From Syngnathus acus (lineage: Eukaryota > Chordata > Actinopteri > Syngnathiformes > Syngnathidae): 64,000 bases of DNA. Each line of letters opens with the position of its first letter. The first letter of the stretch is position 1. The notes below the pieces were generated by a model. That model saw only the letters and a program-made list of their open reading frames with translations. It was not told where the DNA came from and did not search any database. The translations under genes and the position numbers were made by a program. Shown here piece after piece: positions 32,794 through 44,139 of this stretch. The stretch spans positions 3,844,001 to 3,908,000 of the forward strand of contig NC_051100.1 of assembly GCF_901709675.1 (NCBI RefSeq), in the 5' to 3' direction.

Positions 32794-34551
32794 CTGGCAA
32801 CCACAAAACATGGAGGACGGGTAAGATTTTTGTTTTTTAAACATAAAAAAAAGGTCAGGACAGAAATCCCGGCCCACCTGCTGGTTCGCCATGGTGTGGT
32901 ACCACCAGAAGAGGCGTGTAGTGATGAAGTAGGCCACCACCACATCCACAGTGTAGTGGTCATGCGCCAGAAGGATGCAGAAGACTCCCACGGCGCTCAA
33001 GGTCCAGCAGAACCAGTGGTACCACCAGAACCGTCTGGGGGAATCTGCCCAACAAACATAGTGGTAAAAAAAACTCTCTCTCTTTAAAAGAACAATAATC
33101 CAGTTGTTATTTCCGCCACCAGAGGTCGCCGTTGCATCAGTGAGGCAATCTCACTCAACCGGCCAGTGTGAGAACTAAAATATCAGATGATAAAAACTTG
33201 CGCAAGTTCACTCCAAGCAAGTCTAAAGCAGCCAACGTGGTGAGGAACAGAAAATAGTGTTACGCAATTTTTTTTCTTTACATGAAGCTAACGTGGCACG
33301 TTAGCGGTTAGTCAAATATGTGCAGTCAGTTTCCTGTGTGACTCCATTTCATGACACATTTAGAGAAGTGTGACTTTTTGGGACTTTCAGTCACGCACTT
33401 CATAACTAACATTTTCAGCTGGAGCATCTCCACTTACACTCCTTGATGAAGAGGTATGTTAGCGTTAGCATGACCGTGTGACCGCTGTACAGGTAATCTC
33501 CGCACATGGTGTGGGAGCCCGTGATGGAGAGGCCTCCGCCGGCAATCATCTTCATCACTCTCCTCATCTGTGCTTCCCAGTCTCCCATAAGCTGAAAGAG
33601 GCACAGTTAATCATCACAACCAATGTCTACGTTGATGATTTTGCAGACAGACTCACGGGCTTTGTCCCTCCCTTGAGGCAAATCATGGATTGTTGTGTGT
33701 ATCGTACCTTGGGAGAGCATTTGAAGTGCATCCCGGGGACGGGCAGAGTGGTGATGTACATGGTGATGCACCGATACAAATACAGTGTACCCACGATGAA
33801 AAAGAAGCGCCTGCCTATGATTGACCTGGGGAAACAAAAAAGTTATAAATTTCATCTCTAGCGAGAAACATTTTTGCTCTGTTTAAGGATATGACAATTA
33901 ACTGGTAGTTAGCTGGGTTCCCCCATCCCCAAAAGAGTCAAACTCGTACCTGTGCTTGAGGACAGCCCACTGGACGAGCCACAGCGCCACCAGCAGCATG
34001 CCGTTAATTTCGCAGATGGAGAAGGCCCATTCGACCCTGTTGAACAGGTCAAAAAACTTGTCGGGCAGCGGCGGGGTGTGCTCTTTGGGCGGCACCCTCT
34101 CGTGGACCACCGAGATCACGATGGTGGTGGTGACGAAGCACACCACGGCGTAGACGAACGCCACGCCCGTCTTGCCCCACTCGGGCGGGAAGGACGTGCG
34201 CGAGGCCTCCATCGGAGGGATGGGGATGTGCACCATCTCCGCTGTCCGCAAGGCGCCGTTCCTCTGCGCTTCCGCCGTCCCGTTGGGCAGTCCGCCGGCG
34301 TGGCCGTTGGCGTGGCCGTTCCTGTGCGCTTCCATGTGGGTCTCGAACCGCAGTGTCTCCAGGCGCTCCAGCAGACGCTGCCCGCCGTCCGACGACACCA
34401 GCAGGACCGGCAGCGCGCGGAAGTCGGAATGCGTGAGCCGCAGGAGGGCGGCGCCGTCCGGCCGGCCGAGCGCGTCGATGTACTCCGGCATGCCTTCTTT
34501 GCTCAGCCAGTCTGCCACATCCTCGGCGGACCACGCCGCTACCTTGGTCAT
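32617..34551 (-). CDS. sgms1: sgms1, sphingomyelin synthase 1 (gene span, complete CDS)
   Basis: Sphingomyelin synthase 1 transfers phosphocholine from phosphatidylcholine to ceramide in the Golgi membrane, yielding sphingomyelin and diacylglycerol. Five minus-strand exons (34551-33950, 33825-33708, 33591-33438, 33044-32878, 32793-32617) join in phase to a 405-residue protein, close to the 413 of human. An N-terminal SAM domain (about residues 5-70) separates SGMS1 from SGMS2. A low-complexity linker follows, then six predicted membrane segments beginning at about residue 127. The catalytic triad His278, His321 and Asp325 (human His285, His328, Asp332) is intact in the motifs GDYLYSGHT and HDHYTVD. 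Introns are only 84-393 bp. The C-terminal tail differs from human but has the expected length. The gene diverges head-to-head from minpp1. Non-coding 5' exons are likely to the right of 34551. Confidence 0.96.
32878..33044 (-). CDS. sgms1: sgms1 coding exon 4 (catalytic His and Asp)
   Basis: 167 nt from YSPRRFWWYHW to HTMANQQ. It contains HDHYTVDVVVAY, with catalytic His321 and Asp325, in the fifth and sixth membrane segments. Confidence 0.95.
33438..33591 (-). CDS. sgms1: sgms1 coding exon 3 (first catalytic His)
   Basis: 154 nt from LMGDWEAQMRR to LTYLFIKE. It includes the lumenal GSHTMCGDYLYSGH motif with catalytic His278. The donor is placed after GAGT so that the next exon restores the KEYSPRR junction. 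Confidence 0.95.
33708..33825 (-). CDS. sgms1: sgms1 coding exon 2
   Basis: 118 nt encoding SIIGRRFFFIVGTLYLYRCI and MHFKCSPK at its end, the third membrane segment and following loop. AG acceptor at 33827-33826, GT donor at 33707-33706. Confidence 0.95.
33950..34551 (-). CDS. sgms1: sgms1 coding exon 1
   Basis: Starts at ATG 34551 (MTKVAAWSAEDVADWL) and encodes the SAM domain, an NGHANGHAGG-type linker and the first two membrane segments, ending LKHR. The donor GT is at 33949-33948 after two bases of Arg201. A likely 3' splice site (CCGTCCCAG) lies just upstream of the ATG at about 34563, so the mRNA probably has upstream non-coding exons. Confidence 0.95.
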
Positions 34552-37500
34552 CTCGGCACGTGCTGGGACGGCAGGCGAAGGGACGGGAGAGGTTCGGCGC
34601 TCTTAAAGGGCAGTTTTAAGTCCACACCAGATCCGGTGCATGGTGTTTAAGGAGCATCGAATGTCGGGGGCACCCGGAGGGACCCCTCGTTGTCACGATC
34701 AACGGGAAGTCCTGGTTGCTTTTGCTGTCGCACCACCTGTCGAAGCAGATAAATGCTTTAATTTTTAATCTCTTCCTTTGATAACGAGACCACTTTTAAT
34801 GTGCAACTTTGTTCACGAAAGGTGACTCTTGACCACAAATCTACAATCTTCGCAAAAAAGAGCATACTTCAAAATTGTGCGTAACACAGTGAACTCGACA
34901 TAACCCAAGTTCTGCTATTTGACCTTTCTTTTTATTATTCATGTGTGACTCATTATAAAACTTCGGGGATTTTTTTTTTTTTTTTTTTGCATCTCCGCAC
35001 AGTCATGTGGCTATAACGATGAAGGAAAAAAACACATTCGAACAGCAAAGGCCATATTGTATTAAAAGTGGTAAACTGAGATTACCCACAGGCCTAAAAA
35101 AAATATTCATCTTTTCACTCCCATTGTAAATGATAAGATGATAAAATCTAACTTTGACATCTACCATTTGCATTATCATCATATGGGGCGTTTTGTTTAC
35201 AGAGCGCATTATCCGCGACGGACACGAGGTGGTCCGGCTAGAGGTCGAGGATTTGGAGGTCGCTCAGACAGGAGGGAAATGAGAGGATGGGGATGGGGGG
35301 GGGGGGAACCCATAAATCAAAGAGAAGGTCCACGCCCCTGGAAAGTCTCTGTTAGCTCATTTCACATCCCAACAAAACCTCACTGGACAAGCGAAAGCTG
35401 GAAGGGGCCACCTGTCATCGTACTTCTTCCGACCGAGATATGGAAAACAACTAAGGAGCGTGTGACTCGGACGTGTGGTTAACCCAAGGGAGGCGGGTCT
35501 AAAAAAAAACTTTGCAGAGAATCGTCCTGGCCGTGTGACAGGCCAGCTGCAACACTTTGCAGCGATAAAGACAAAGAACACTTAGACCGATCTGAGATTA
35601 GCTGTCAATGACTCAGCGGTGTGCCGAGGACCTTTGGTCCGTGAATCGGCTTACGGCTGGAGAGCTGAGGAAATAAGCTCACCTCGACTGTACTGGAGAC
35701 AGGAAATATACGATAATCCCAAAAGGAGGAGGGAGGGGTGGGGTCACGAATTCTGGAACATGTTTGTGCGGACACATCAATCATCAGTGTGAAAGTAGAA
35801 GCCATTTTGTGTTGGTTGAAGAATCAAACGGGAGAACACAAAGGTGAATAGTGGTCAGAGGGGGTTTTCAATTTTTTTTTGTAATTTGTATTTTTTCGAG
35901 CCACATGACAGGTCATGGCGGTTTAAAACGCAACAGCAAAATCAAGGTGAACTTTGTTTGAGTCATATCGTAGCTCTCACGGAGCAGCACATTGTTATCG
36001 GCGACTGAAGATGATAAAAAGGAAAACGTGGCGCAAAAGCAGATTTGACAAGGTTTACCTGCTCCTTATTTCATAATCCTACATTTCTTTAGAATGCATT
36101 TGCAGTCGTGTTGTGTTTTTTTGCCGGATTGGCAGCAGCACAATAATAGTTGAATTTGTCATCGTGACAATCTCAACAGTAGTTGTACTTTCACTTTTCC
36201 TTTAAAATCTCCTTTTCTGTTGCCAAAGGTAAAAAAAAAATATTCAAATTTCAAATTATTGACTGATTTATTAGTCTAGATGAGGTGGTGTCAATTTTTC
36301 AAAAACATTGTCAAGAATGCAGCAAACACCAACTCGCCAGACATCTGCGAGTCAACCAAAAACAAAATCAGCACTCCCTCGGCATGTGTTACATTTTTTT
36401 TCCTCCACAAAATTCAGTGGGGGCCGAGTTGAACGAGAGGCTGGCTGGGGGGGGGTGGGCCCACGTGACGTGACCAGAAACGATCCCACCCAGGGGGACA
36501 ATACGTCAAGCTGACACAAACATAAACACGCCATCTGCAGCTCATCTTTATGAAGCTCCGAGTGGAAGCAAATGAGTCATTTTGCTTTGAAAAGGTCTTG
36601 GCAGGGTAGAAGAGAATCGAGATTGCCTTTTGTGTCATGCAACTGAAATACGGCCGAGTATGAAGGCGCATTGAGCATCTTCGCCCCTCACAAATATTGT
36701 ACCGAGGACACGCCGGCTAATTATGTATTTCCATGTTGGCGAGTCTGCAAGGCGATTGGTCGAAATTGTTTTATGACGGAAGGCAACGTTTTTGTTTTTT
36801 TGTTTTTAGGCGTAACATTTTCATTTCCTGTGCGAGACCTGCCCTGAAAACTGAACAAAACGTTCCAGTGCAGATCATGTCTGACATGACATTGTTTTGA
36901 AAACAACTTCTTTCATCTTCTCTGTTCTCGACTTGTCAACGCTTTCATTTTTGCTTCTCTTTTTTCCCTGGCCCTTTCCTTCTGTCTCCTCCTCCTAGTT
37001 TGAGCCTGAGCCTGCGCCGCCTACTCCTGGAGCTCCTCCAGCTCCCAATTTGGGGCTCAACAGTTGCTTCCTGGAATATGTCTGATTTGTTTTTCTTCCT
37101 GCCTTCAATGAAGAAACAAACAAAAGAGTTGCATGTTGTGATCTGCTAGCCAGTCAAATAAAAACCCAAAACTGATTTTGACAGTGATGCTTTGGTGGCT
37201 AAAAGGTATCCAAACGTTAGCAGAACAAGATGTTTCTCAAATGTTCCTATATCAAATAAAACAAATATCTTACAAATTACTTTTCTTTCCCTAAAAAAAA
37301 AAAAGAACTGAAATCTTTGTTTGGAAAAGTAATGACCGCAATCACTGTAAACCTCTTGTGAAAAAAAAAAAAAAAAGTATTTGCCCACATTTCAGGGAGT
37401 GTTTTGTTCGACATTGTCCAACGGGTGTGGAACTTTGATTGAGGACATTCTTTTTCCTGCCAAAGAATGGTATCCCATTACAGGATATTTACCTTGTGGA

Positions 37501-40500
37501 ATAAAAGCTAACTAAATACTCCCACCTGTATCCCTTTACACATGAAACACACACTCAACTAGCTCAATATCACACAAGTACACTTGGTCAAATAGAAATA
37601 TATATGTGGAGATTTCACTTTGGATCTGTTAGGGAACTAAAAAACTAAACATAAAAATATATAGTGTTTCTTTTTTTATTATTTGGACTTGCCGGGAAAT
37701 GAATGCTTTCGTAAAACCTACTCTTACTATCAAAGATGACAACAATCCAACGGTAGGTGACAAAAGTCCAACCAAATTCCTGCTGTTTACCGAATAAACC
37801 ACTGCAGAACTTCGTAACCCGATGTGCTAGCTCTGCAAATGATGCCTTAAATGAAAGATAAAGTGCTGTAGATTCAATCAGCAAAAAAAAAAAAAAGGGT
37901 GTGACAAAAATGTGGGCAGATTTAGCAGCTAATGTGATGTTGCTGACAACCCCACACCCACATGCTGTTAAAAAGGGGACAAGGTGCTCTCCAGCATGCT
38001 ATATTTATCCACACAGGCCTTTTCTATTGATCCGTGTGGGCAAACGACTTCTCAAACCCAAGAAAATTGGCAATCATCGCCGCCTGATTAACCTCTACAG
38101 AAATCAAATTTGAAAACAACACGGCACATGTTGCCATGTCCTCATGATGGACAGATCAATGTTCAGGTATGATTTATGAGATGTTGGATGCAACACGTCA
38201 AGCATCATTTGTTAATAAAAGCAGCAAGCAAAAGCACCACCTGCCACTCGGAGAACAACTTCTGCGATTGGCTAGCAAGTAACAATATCGACCGGTGAGC
38301 CAGAAATTCTGGATTCATTGCATATCATACGCACAATGACTAGCGGCTAAAACCAGAAGGCCAATCAACCGTGACAAAGAAGCAAATACACGTCATCTTC
38401 TAGAGCTTAGCAACAACTTGAAGCGAAGTGGCCATAAAACGACAGTGACTCCAGCGGAAGCCTCTGGAACCATTGCTAACCGCTCATAAGAAAGCCTCCT
38501 GTGGTTTTAGAAGCTCCTGATTAGGATGTCAGGCCTGTTTGGCCTCGGGGGGGGGGGGGGGAAGCGACACAAGTTGCAGATTGTCTCGGTTTGGTTGCGC
38601 CCGGCACACTGTGGGACTTGTTGTCAACAGGAAGCCATTAAGCGTGCTTTTAGCCCATCTTTGTATTTCATCGGCAATGTCTGCGCGGTGGCTTTAAAGT
38701 GAGCAATTAGACTTATTATCAACGCTGATGAATTATTCATAGTGACGGGGGGAATAGAATGTTGATCGTTTCTCGTATGATGAACCCTTTCATGACTGAA
38801 ATCGAATCGCCATCGTGGAGTTGGACGATTTTGAGTTTATGTGGATGATCACTTTGAAGCCATATGTAACATTTTCACAAACTTGCCGTTGGGTCGGCGA
38901 TGCTTTACGTTGTTTTTCCGACATGGCAACACGAGATTCGCTTCCTTAGAGGAACCAGACGTGTACTTTTGTGAAACTCTGCCTGATAAACTCTTTAAAA
39001 ATAGCCCATAAAATGAAACTTAATGACATTTTATAGATGTGGCCAGCAAATGGCCCGATCGTGATTTTACAAAGTGCCAATGGTTTTGTGAGTGTGTGGA
39101 AAAAGTAGAAACTGGCATCGAGTTGTTTTTGGCCCAATGTGTAACAGATCGGCACACTCAGTGATGTTACGCAATTGTAGGTGGGGAGGAAGAGGGAAAA
39201 GTAAAACAGCATACCAATGTGATTTTCATCAACTCACATTTTGGAATGTGTTCAAATCTCAAAAGTAGGACAATGGCGAACAGTAACCGGAGACAAACTG
39301 ATCCATTTTGAGATATGCTGGAGGAATGCAGAGGTGGTAGAGGAGACAATAAAGACTATAAACATACGACTTCAAGTCGCAACAGGAGGATCCCTTCATT
39401 TCAGGAAAGAAAGTCGTGTCTTGTTATTCCTTTCAACAACTCCACTCGGCAGCCATTTGTAATTCCTCTGCACACAAAAAAATGCTGACCTTGTTGCAGC
39501 CTTTTTCCTCAAGTACACAAAATTAGGTTCAAGGCAGCTTTACTAACCTAGAATTCCAAAATGCAATTGTAGGCCACAGGAAACTGGGACGTCATGTGAG
39601 CGAGAGGAAAACTTCATGCGTTTCTAAATATGGCACAAATTCCTAAGCCAGTTTGTGTTGTGGTTCTTTGGGGGTGGGAAACAAAATGATCAATCTCTAA
39701 ATCGTCCAATTTTGGGTGACTAGACTATTTTTGTTAACTGCCCGCCGTTTGCGTCTTCCGGTAACAACGTTCCAGAGGAGAGAATATTCTTTCGAGTCGA
39801 GGCTGGAATGTTTGCACAATTCTTTTCAATTGGGTAATCAAACAATCACTGCCTGAGGGGCAAAAAATTATAAAAATGTGTCATGGTTGAACTAGTCACA
39901 TACGGGCATGCTTCCAGCATGAAAACAATTTGTGAACAGCAAAATTGTCAGCTTCTACTAATTGCAACATGCCTTTTACTCTCAAACAACTTTTTTCTTT
40001 TTTTAAATCTGCATTTGCACACAATTTTTTTGTGAGCGTTTGTACAGTTGATGCCAACTTTGCCGCCAGTTTTTTTGTGTTTCAAGCAGTCAGTCAGATG
40101 ATAAACAATAACACGCAAACGGAAGAGGAAACCTCAAGTAACAGAAAATCTTCTTCCATGCCAACAATTGTTGAGTGCTGATGACTGTTTGTCAAATGAT
40201 GTAAATGAAGATTTGCCATTTCCCCACTGCTGAGTCATCATCAGACACCCCGACAGAAAAGTCATTGTTTCCACCAGAGGGGGGGCGGGTTGGGGGGGGA
40301 GTAAACGGTCGTGCCTTCCCTGCTTGCGGACAGTCGGGTAAGTCTTCGCTTTGGCGGTGACACATCCTGGCAACAATAAATCCCTTTGACTCAACATCTA
40401 CATTGGCCCGCGGACTTAAACAACTGCAGGGCACTGTTAGTGTGCAGCCTGAGAAAAGTTACTTTCTCACCACATATGCAAACAAAAATACAGAAAAAAA

Positions 40501-42578
40501 ATATCAATGAATTACAACAGAGACTAAGCACGATATTGTCAGCCAGGAACTGTCAGATGCTCAAGGCATTGTGAGCAAAGCTGCTACAAGTCTCATGCAT
40601 GAAGCTCAGGATCTCGATGTTCTCGCTGATCATATGCACATATTGAAGGGGGAAAAACTGACAGACGCGAATCCTGAACCTTTTACGACAAACATCAGGT
40701 GGATTAACGTCCTATTAAAGAGATACTTTTTCAAATCTATACAATATTCTCTTACATATTTTTCCATGATTCTGTCACATGGTGTAAACTGATCGATTCT
40801 CGCACCCGAGCCAGGTTTTTTTTTTTGTTCTGTGTCAAATCTTTCAAAAAGACCTTTGAATTATTTGAGAAGTCAGCTAGAAAATTGGTGCATTTTCACT
40901 TCTTCTACAGAGTCAGAGCAAAATGACATATCGCTGGAAATGTCTTGTAAATCAATTAAATTTGGAATTTTTCCACACATGTCCATATAGAGCACTGTTC
41001 GTCATCACGTTTGATTAATATCAAGTGGCCCCGTCCTGTTCCACCAGAACCAGACAAACGAGTCTCTGCCACCGTGTAAAACGGACTTGATGTTATTATA
41101 ACAACTTGAAGTTAATATTTACCAAGAGGCGAGCCTCGGTGCGGGTGTTTCGCTGTCTTCGTGAAACGTTAGCTGACACACCTGTGACATACTTCGGTGC
41201 TCACGGTAAGTTCATATAAACATGCTAAAAAAGAATGTACACTCGTGTTTGGAGGCCGACGGTGAGGATGTGTTGTGGGGCTTAAGAGCTTAGGAGACTG
41301 GAAAACCTAAAATAGACGAATGGAGGGGGAGGCTTGGCTGGTTTAGCTAGCTCGCTGGGTTAGCCAACATCACACAAGACGCTCGGCTCGGAACCGTTAG
41401 ACTACATTCGTAAAAGTGGAAAACACTACGCAGCGACGGTTTTCCACGCTCCAACAGCAAAAGGGGATATGGCACATCGGTCACACTAATTCGGCGTCAT
41501 CGTCAGTGCATGGTGCCAAGTGACAATATAAATGTTAGGTTATAACACAAGGCCAGAGAGCAGCATAAGTTAGTCGTAATTACACAGAGCAAACGTGTGT
41601 ATGACATATTAACGACAGCGGCGCGGATTTTTCTAAACTCATGCGGGGACAGTTACACCGGCGCTACGGTGGGTCGTTGGTTGACTGAATCATCACGCAT
41701 GGGTGAGGCGATTTCGCCCAAACTGCCTACGACGTTTGAAAACATCATTCAACGTAAAAATCGTGACATTACCTTGCCTTTGAATCTTTGAAACGGTCCT
41801 TTTCAAAGTGGTGACGACCACTGGATGTCGTGTACTCGAGTCACCCTGTTAAATCTGACTGGCGGACTATTCCTGAGTAGGCGCTCATCAACAGTACTAA
41901 GAAGTAGGGAGTCCTTCGGTGTCGTCACGTTTGTTGCATTTGGGTGCTCCCGGAAAATGTGGTGTTTTTGTTAAACTCATCCATCCGCCAAGGAATAACA
42001 CTGTATTCCCTTGCTATTTCGAGGTGTCGAAACACCCTCGACTTCTCAAATGATAATTTCAGTATATTCTAGTGTTTGTTTCAATAAAATAAAAGAAATT
42101 GCAACGCGCTAACTCATTGGGCAAATGAGTCTTCAAATGTCGGATCCCATAAGACGTAAGTGAACACAGCAACAGTGCGAACCAAGCAGAGAATGCAGAG
42201 CTGGAGTTGGATCTGTTTTGAGGATTCTTGCAGCCATCTGTTGGCCAAAAATGTAGCTTACATTAGACTCTCAAAAAAAATGAAGCCATTTGGGTTGAAG
42301 AAAACAACAAAAATAGACATCGTTTATCAGAGGTTATAAATTTCGAGATCCTTAATGTAATAGAGCCATGCATCAATGACAATTTGAAATAATTCAAATT
42401 TAGCTTCACTCCGTGTAATGCAAATTTCGACTATTCATGTGATTGTAAAATATAAAAAAAATTGTAAAATATAAAATGCATCATTTGCAAAACTGATGAT
42501 TTTACAGAGGAGAAAAAAGGAGCATACGGGATTTTTCTGAATAAAATGTAAAGATGGGACGAGATCTCGCACTACTCG
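34552..42578. other. sgms1 upstream region / divergent spacer to minpp1
   Basis: About 8 kb with no recognised protein-coding exon. It probably holds sgms1 non-coding 5' exons and promoter. A moderately CpG-containing block at 41100-41800 has possible donor sites on both strands (CACG/GTAAGT plus strand near 41209; GCAAG/GTAATG minus strand near 41773). G-runs occur near 35300 and 38540. Small ORFs at 40386-40792 match nothing I know. Confidence 0.5.
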
Positions 42579-42660
42579 ATCTCGCGAGATTAGGATTCCC
42601 CGTCCTTCCGCAGCACCACGCTATTTAGCATACACAATATATCTCGCGAGTCAAGATGGG
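42579..42660 (+). promoter_or_regulatory. minpp1: Candidate minpp1 promoter with two CGCG boxes and a YY1-like site
   Basis: A perfect 12-bp palindrome ATCTCGCGAGAT (42579-42590) contains TCTCGCGAGA, the element bound by BANP in vertebrate housekeeping promoters. A second copy with one mismatch, TCTCGCGAGT, is at 42642-42651. It is followed at once by CAAGATGGG, like the YY1 motif often found just downstream of transcription starts. The cluster lies about 0.9 kb upstream of the minpp1 ATG. It could also serve sgms1, which faces the other way. Confidence 0.55.
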
Positions 42661-42941
42661 CTCGCTATTTATTTAATGTTTGACAATTTAATAGGAAAGT
42701 ATTTACATTTCGTTCAACCATCCAGTAAGAGGAAAGAAGTGTCTCTCCAGTTACATTTTCTTACAGGCTGCTCGTGCTCAACAACTACCCGGTTCTTGCT
42801 GCACGGGGAATTGGAACCAGTCAGGTCAGTCCTATCTCGACTCAAACCTTGACAAAAAACACGTTTTACATTCTGAACTGCATATTTATGCCACCAAGAA
42901 AGGTGTTACGATATGGCACCCGCATCAACTTTAGACTAGTG

Positions 42942-43214
42942 CAGCGATTGTCGACCGCTGGTTCGCGGCCCTCTAGTGGTCCGTAGTGGTTTTGCAGTTG
43001 TTCCACAAAATTGGAAATGGAAAATATTTAAATTTTAAAAAAATAAAAATGTATTTATTTTACAGCTAATTTTGTGAATTATTTGCCCATCCAAATGTAG
43101 TTTAGATTCCCAAAATAGATGCAGAATGTTGCAAAATGAAATATTATTCTGCCAAAGCAGTTGCTTCTTGGTATTAATGGTGGACCATTGGAAAACAACA
43201 GTTGAAAACCCCTT
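42942..43214 (+). mobile_element. hAT-type MITE, copy 2
   Basis: A 273-bp relative of the element at 22494-22741, starting CAGCGATTGTCGACCGCTGG and ending AGTTGAAAACCCCTT. The flanks GACTAGTG (42934-42941) and GACGAGTA (43215-43222) match at 6 of 8 positions, consistent with a decayed target duplication. It is inserted between the probable minpp1 promoter and its first coding exon. Confidence 0.7.
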
Positions 43215-43562
43215 GACGAGTAGTTACCATCCGGATTTGAAATGTAAACGAGGCCATGTGGTATTATATTTACTTCCAGTTGAATGACATTGTTGTCCAT
43301 AAACTGATCTTGGTGACTAAGTTTTAAAACAATCTTGATAACTATTTGTGTTCCAGATCCAAAATTGAGCCCTGAAGCACGTAACACAACCAGTTACTGG
43401 AAATCCAGACAAAGTCTGTCACGTGGATGTGACAGCTAATAAGCAATCCAAAGTCCATGTCATAGCTTTGCGCAAGTCTTCAAGGCAACGTGTTATTTTT
43501 TTTTAATGTCTTTTAAACAAACTCTTGGACAGGACAGGACTCTTTTTGGACGAGGCCGAATC

Positions 43563-44139
43563 ATGCAGATCAGCGTTTGGAGTATCCTCATTGTTTACTC
43601 GCTTGCTCTTCTTGGCTATTACAGCTGTTTCTTCAACAAATCCCGTCCAAGTATACCAAAGATTGCCAAATACTTTGGCACAAAAGGACGCTATGAGGAA
43701 GTGAACCCCTATCTTTTGGACGATATCCTGGCTGTCAACACATCCATCCTGCAGCCTCCCTTTCCAAAATGCCGTCCCGTTCATCTGACCGCTATTATAA
43801 GACACGGCACGAGAAACCCGACAAGCCCGATCTTCAAGGAAATGCAAAAGCTTTACAAGGCGGTCAAAAGTGCCACGCCCGACAAAGAGAGCTGGGTGTG
43901 TGATATCCAGACTCGATGGAAGATGTGGTATCCCGAGGACACGGACGGTCGGTTGACCCAGAAAGGCGTGGATGATCACAAACATCTGGCAGTCAGGCTG
44001 TCCAAGCTGTTCCCCACAGTGCTCTCGGAGGAGAACCTTCGCGGGGGATTTGTGAAGTTTATAAGCAGTTCTAAGCACAGGTGCATCAACAGCACTTTGG
44101 CCTTCATGGCCGGACTGACAGAGCTGTGGGATATTCCAG
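43563..44139 (+). CDS. minpp1: minpp1 coding exon 1
   Basis: Encodes the signal sequence, the YFGTKGRYEEVNPYLL segment and the RHGTRNP catalytic motif, through SSKHRCINST to GLTELWDIP. The donor GT is at 44140-44141 in phase 1. Confidence 0.93.

Noticed and set aside
33109-33125. CCACCAGAGGTCGCCG as a CTCF site in an sgms1 intron
   Set aside because: It has a mismatch at a key G of the GGC core; weaker than the sites reported.
33952-34650. 232-codon plus-strand ORF and other frames over sgms1 exon 1
   Set aside because: Shadow frames of a GC-rich coding exon; the minus-strand frame has SAM and membrane segments matching SGMS1.
38537-38562. G-run near 38540 as a regulatory G-quadruplex
   Set aside because: It is a single homopolymer of G without loops; more likely a simple repeat.
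40386-40792. Two adjacent small ORFs that could form a gene in the sgms1 upstream region
   Set aside because: No recognisable domain, no clear splice or start context, and A-rich composition.
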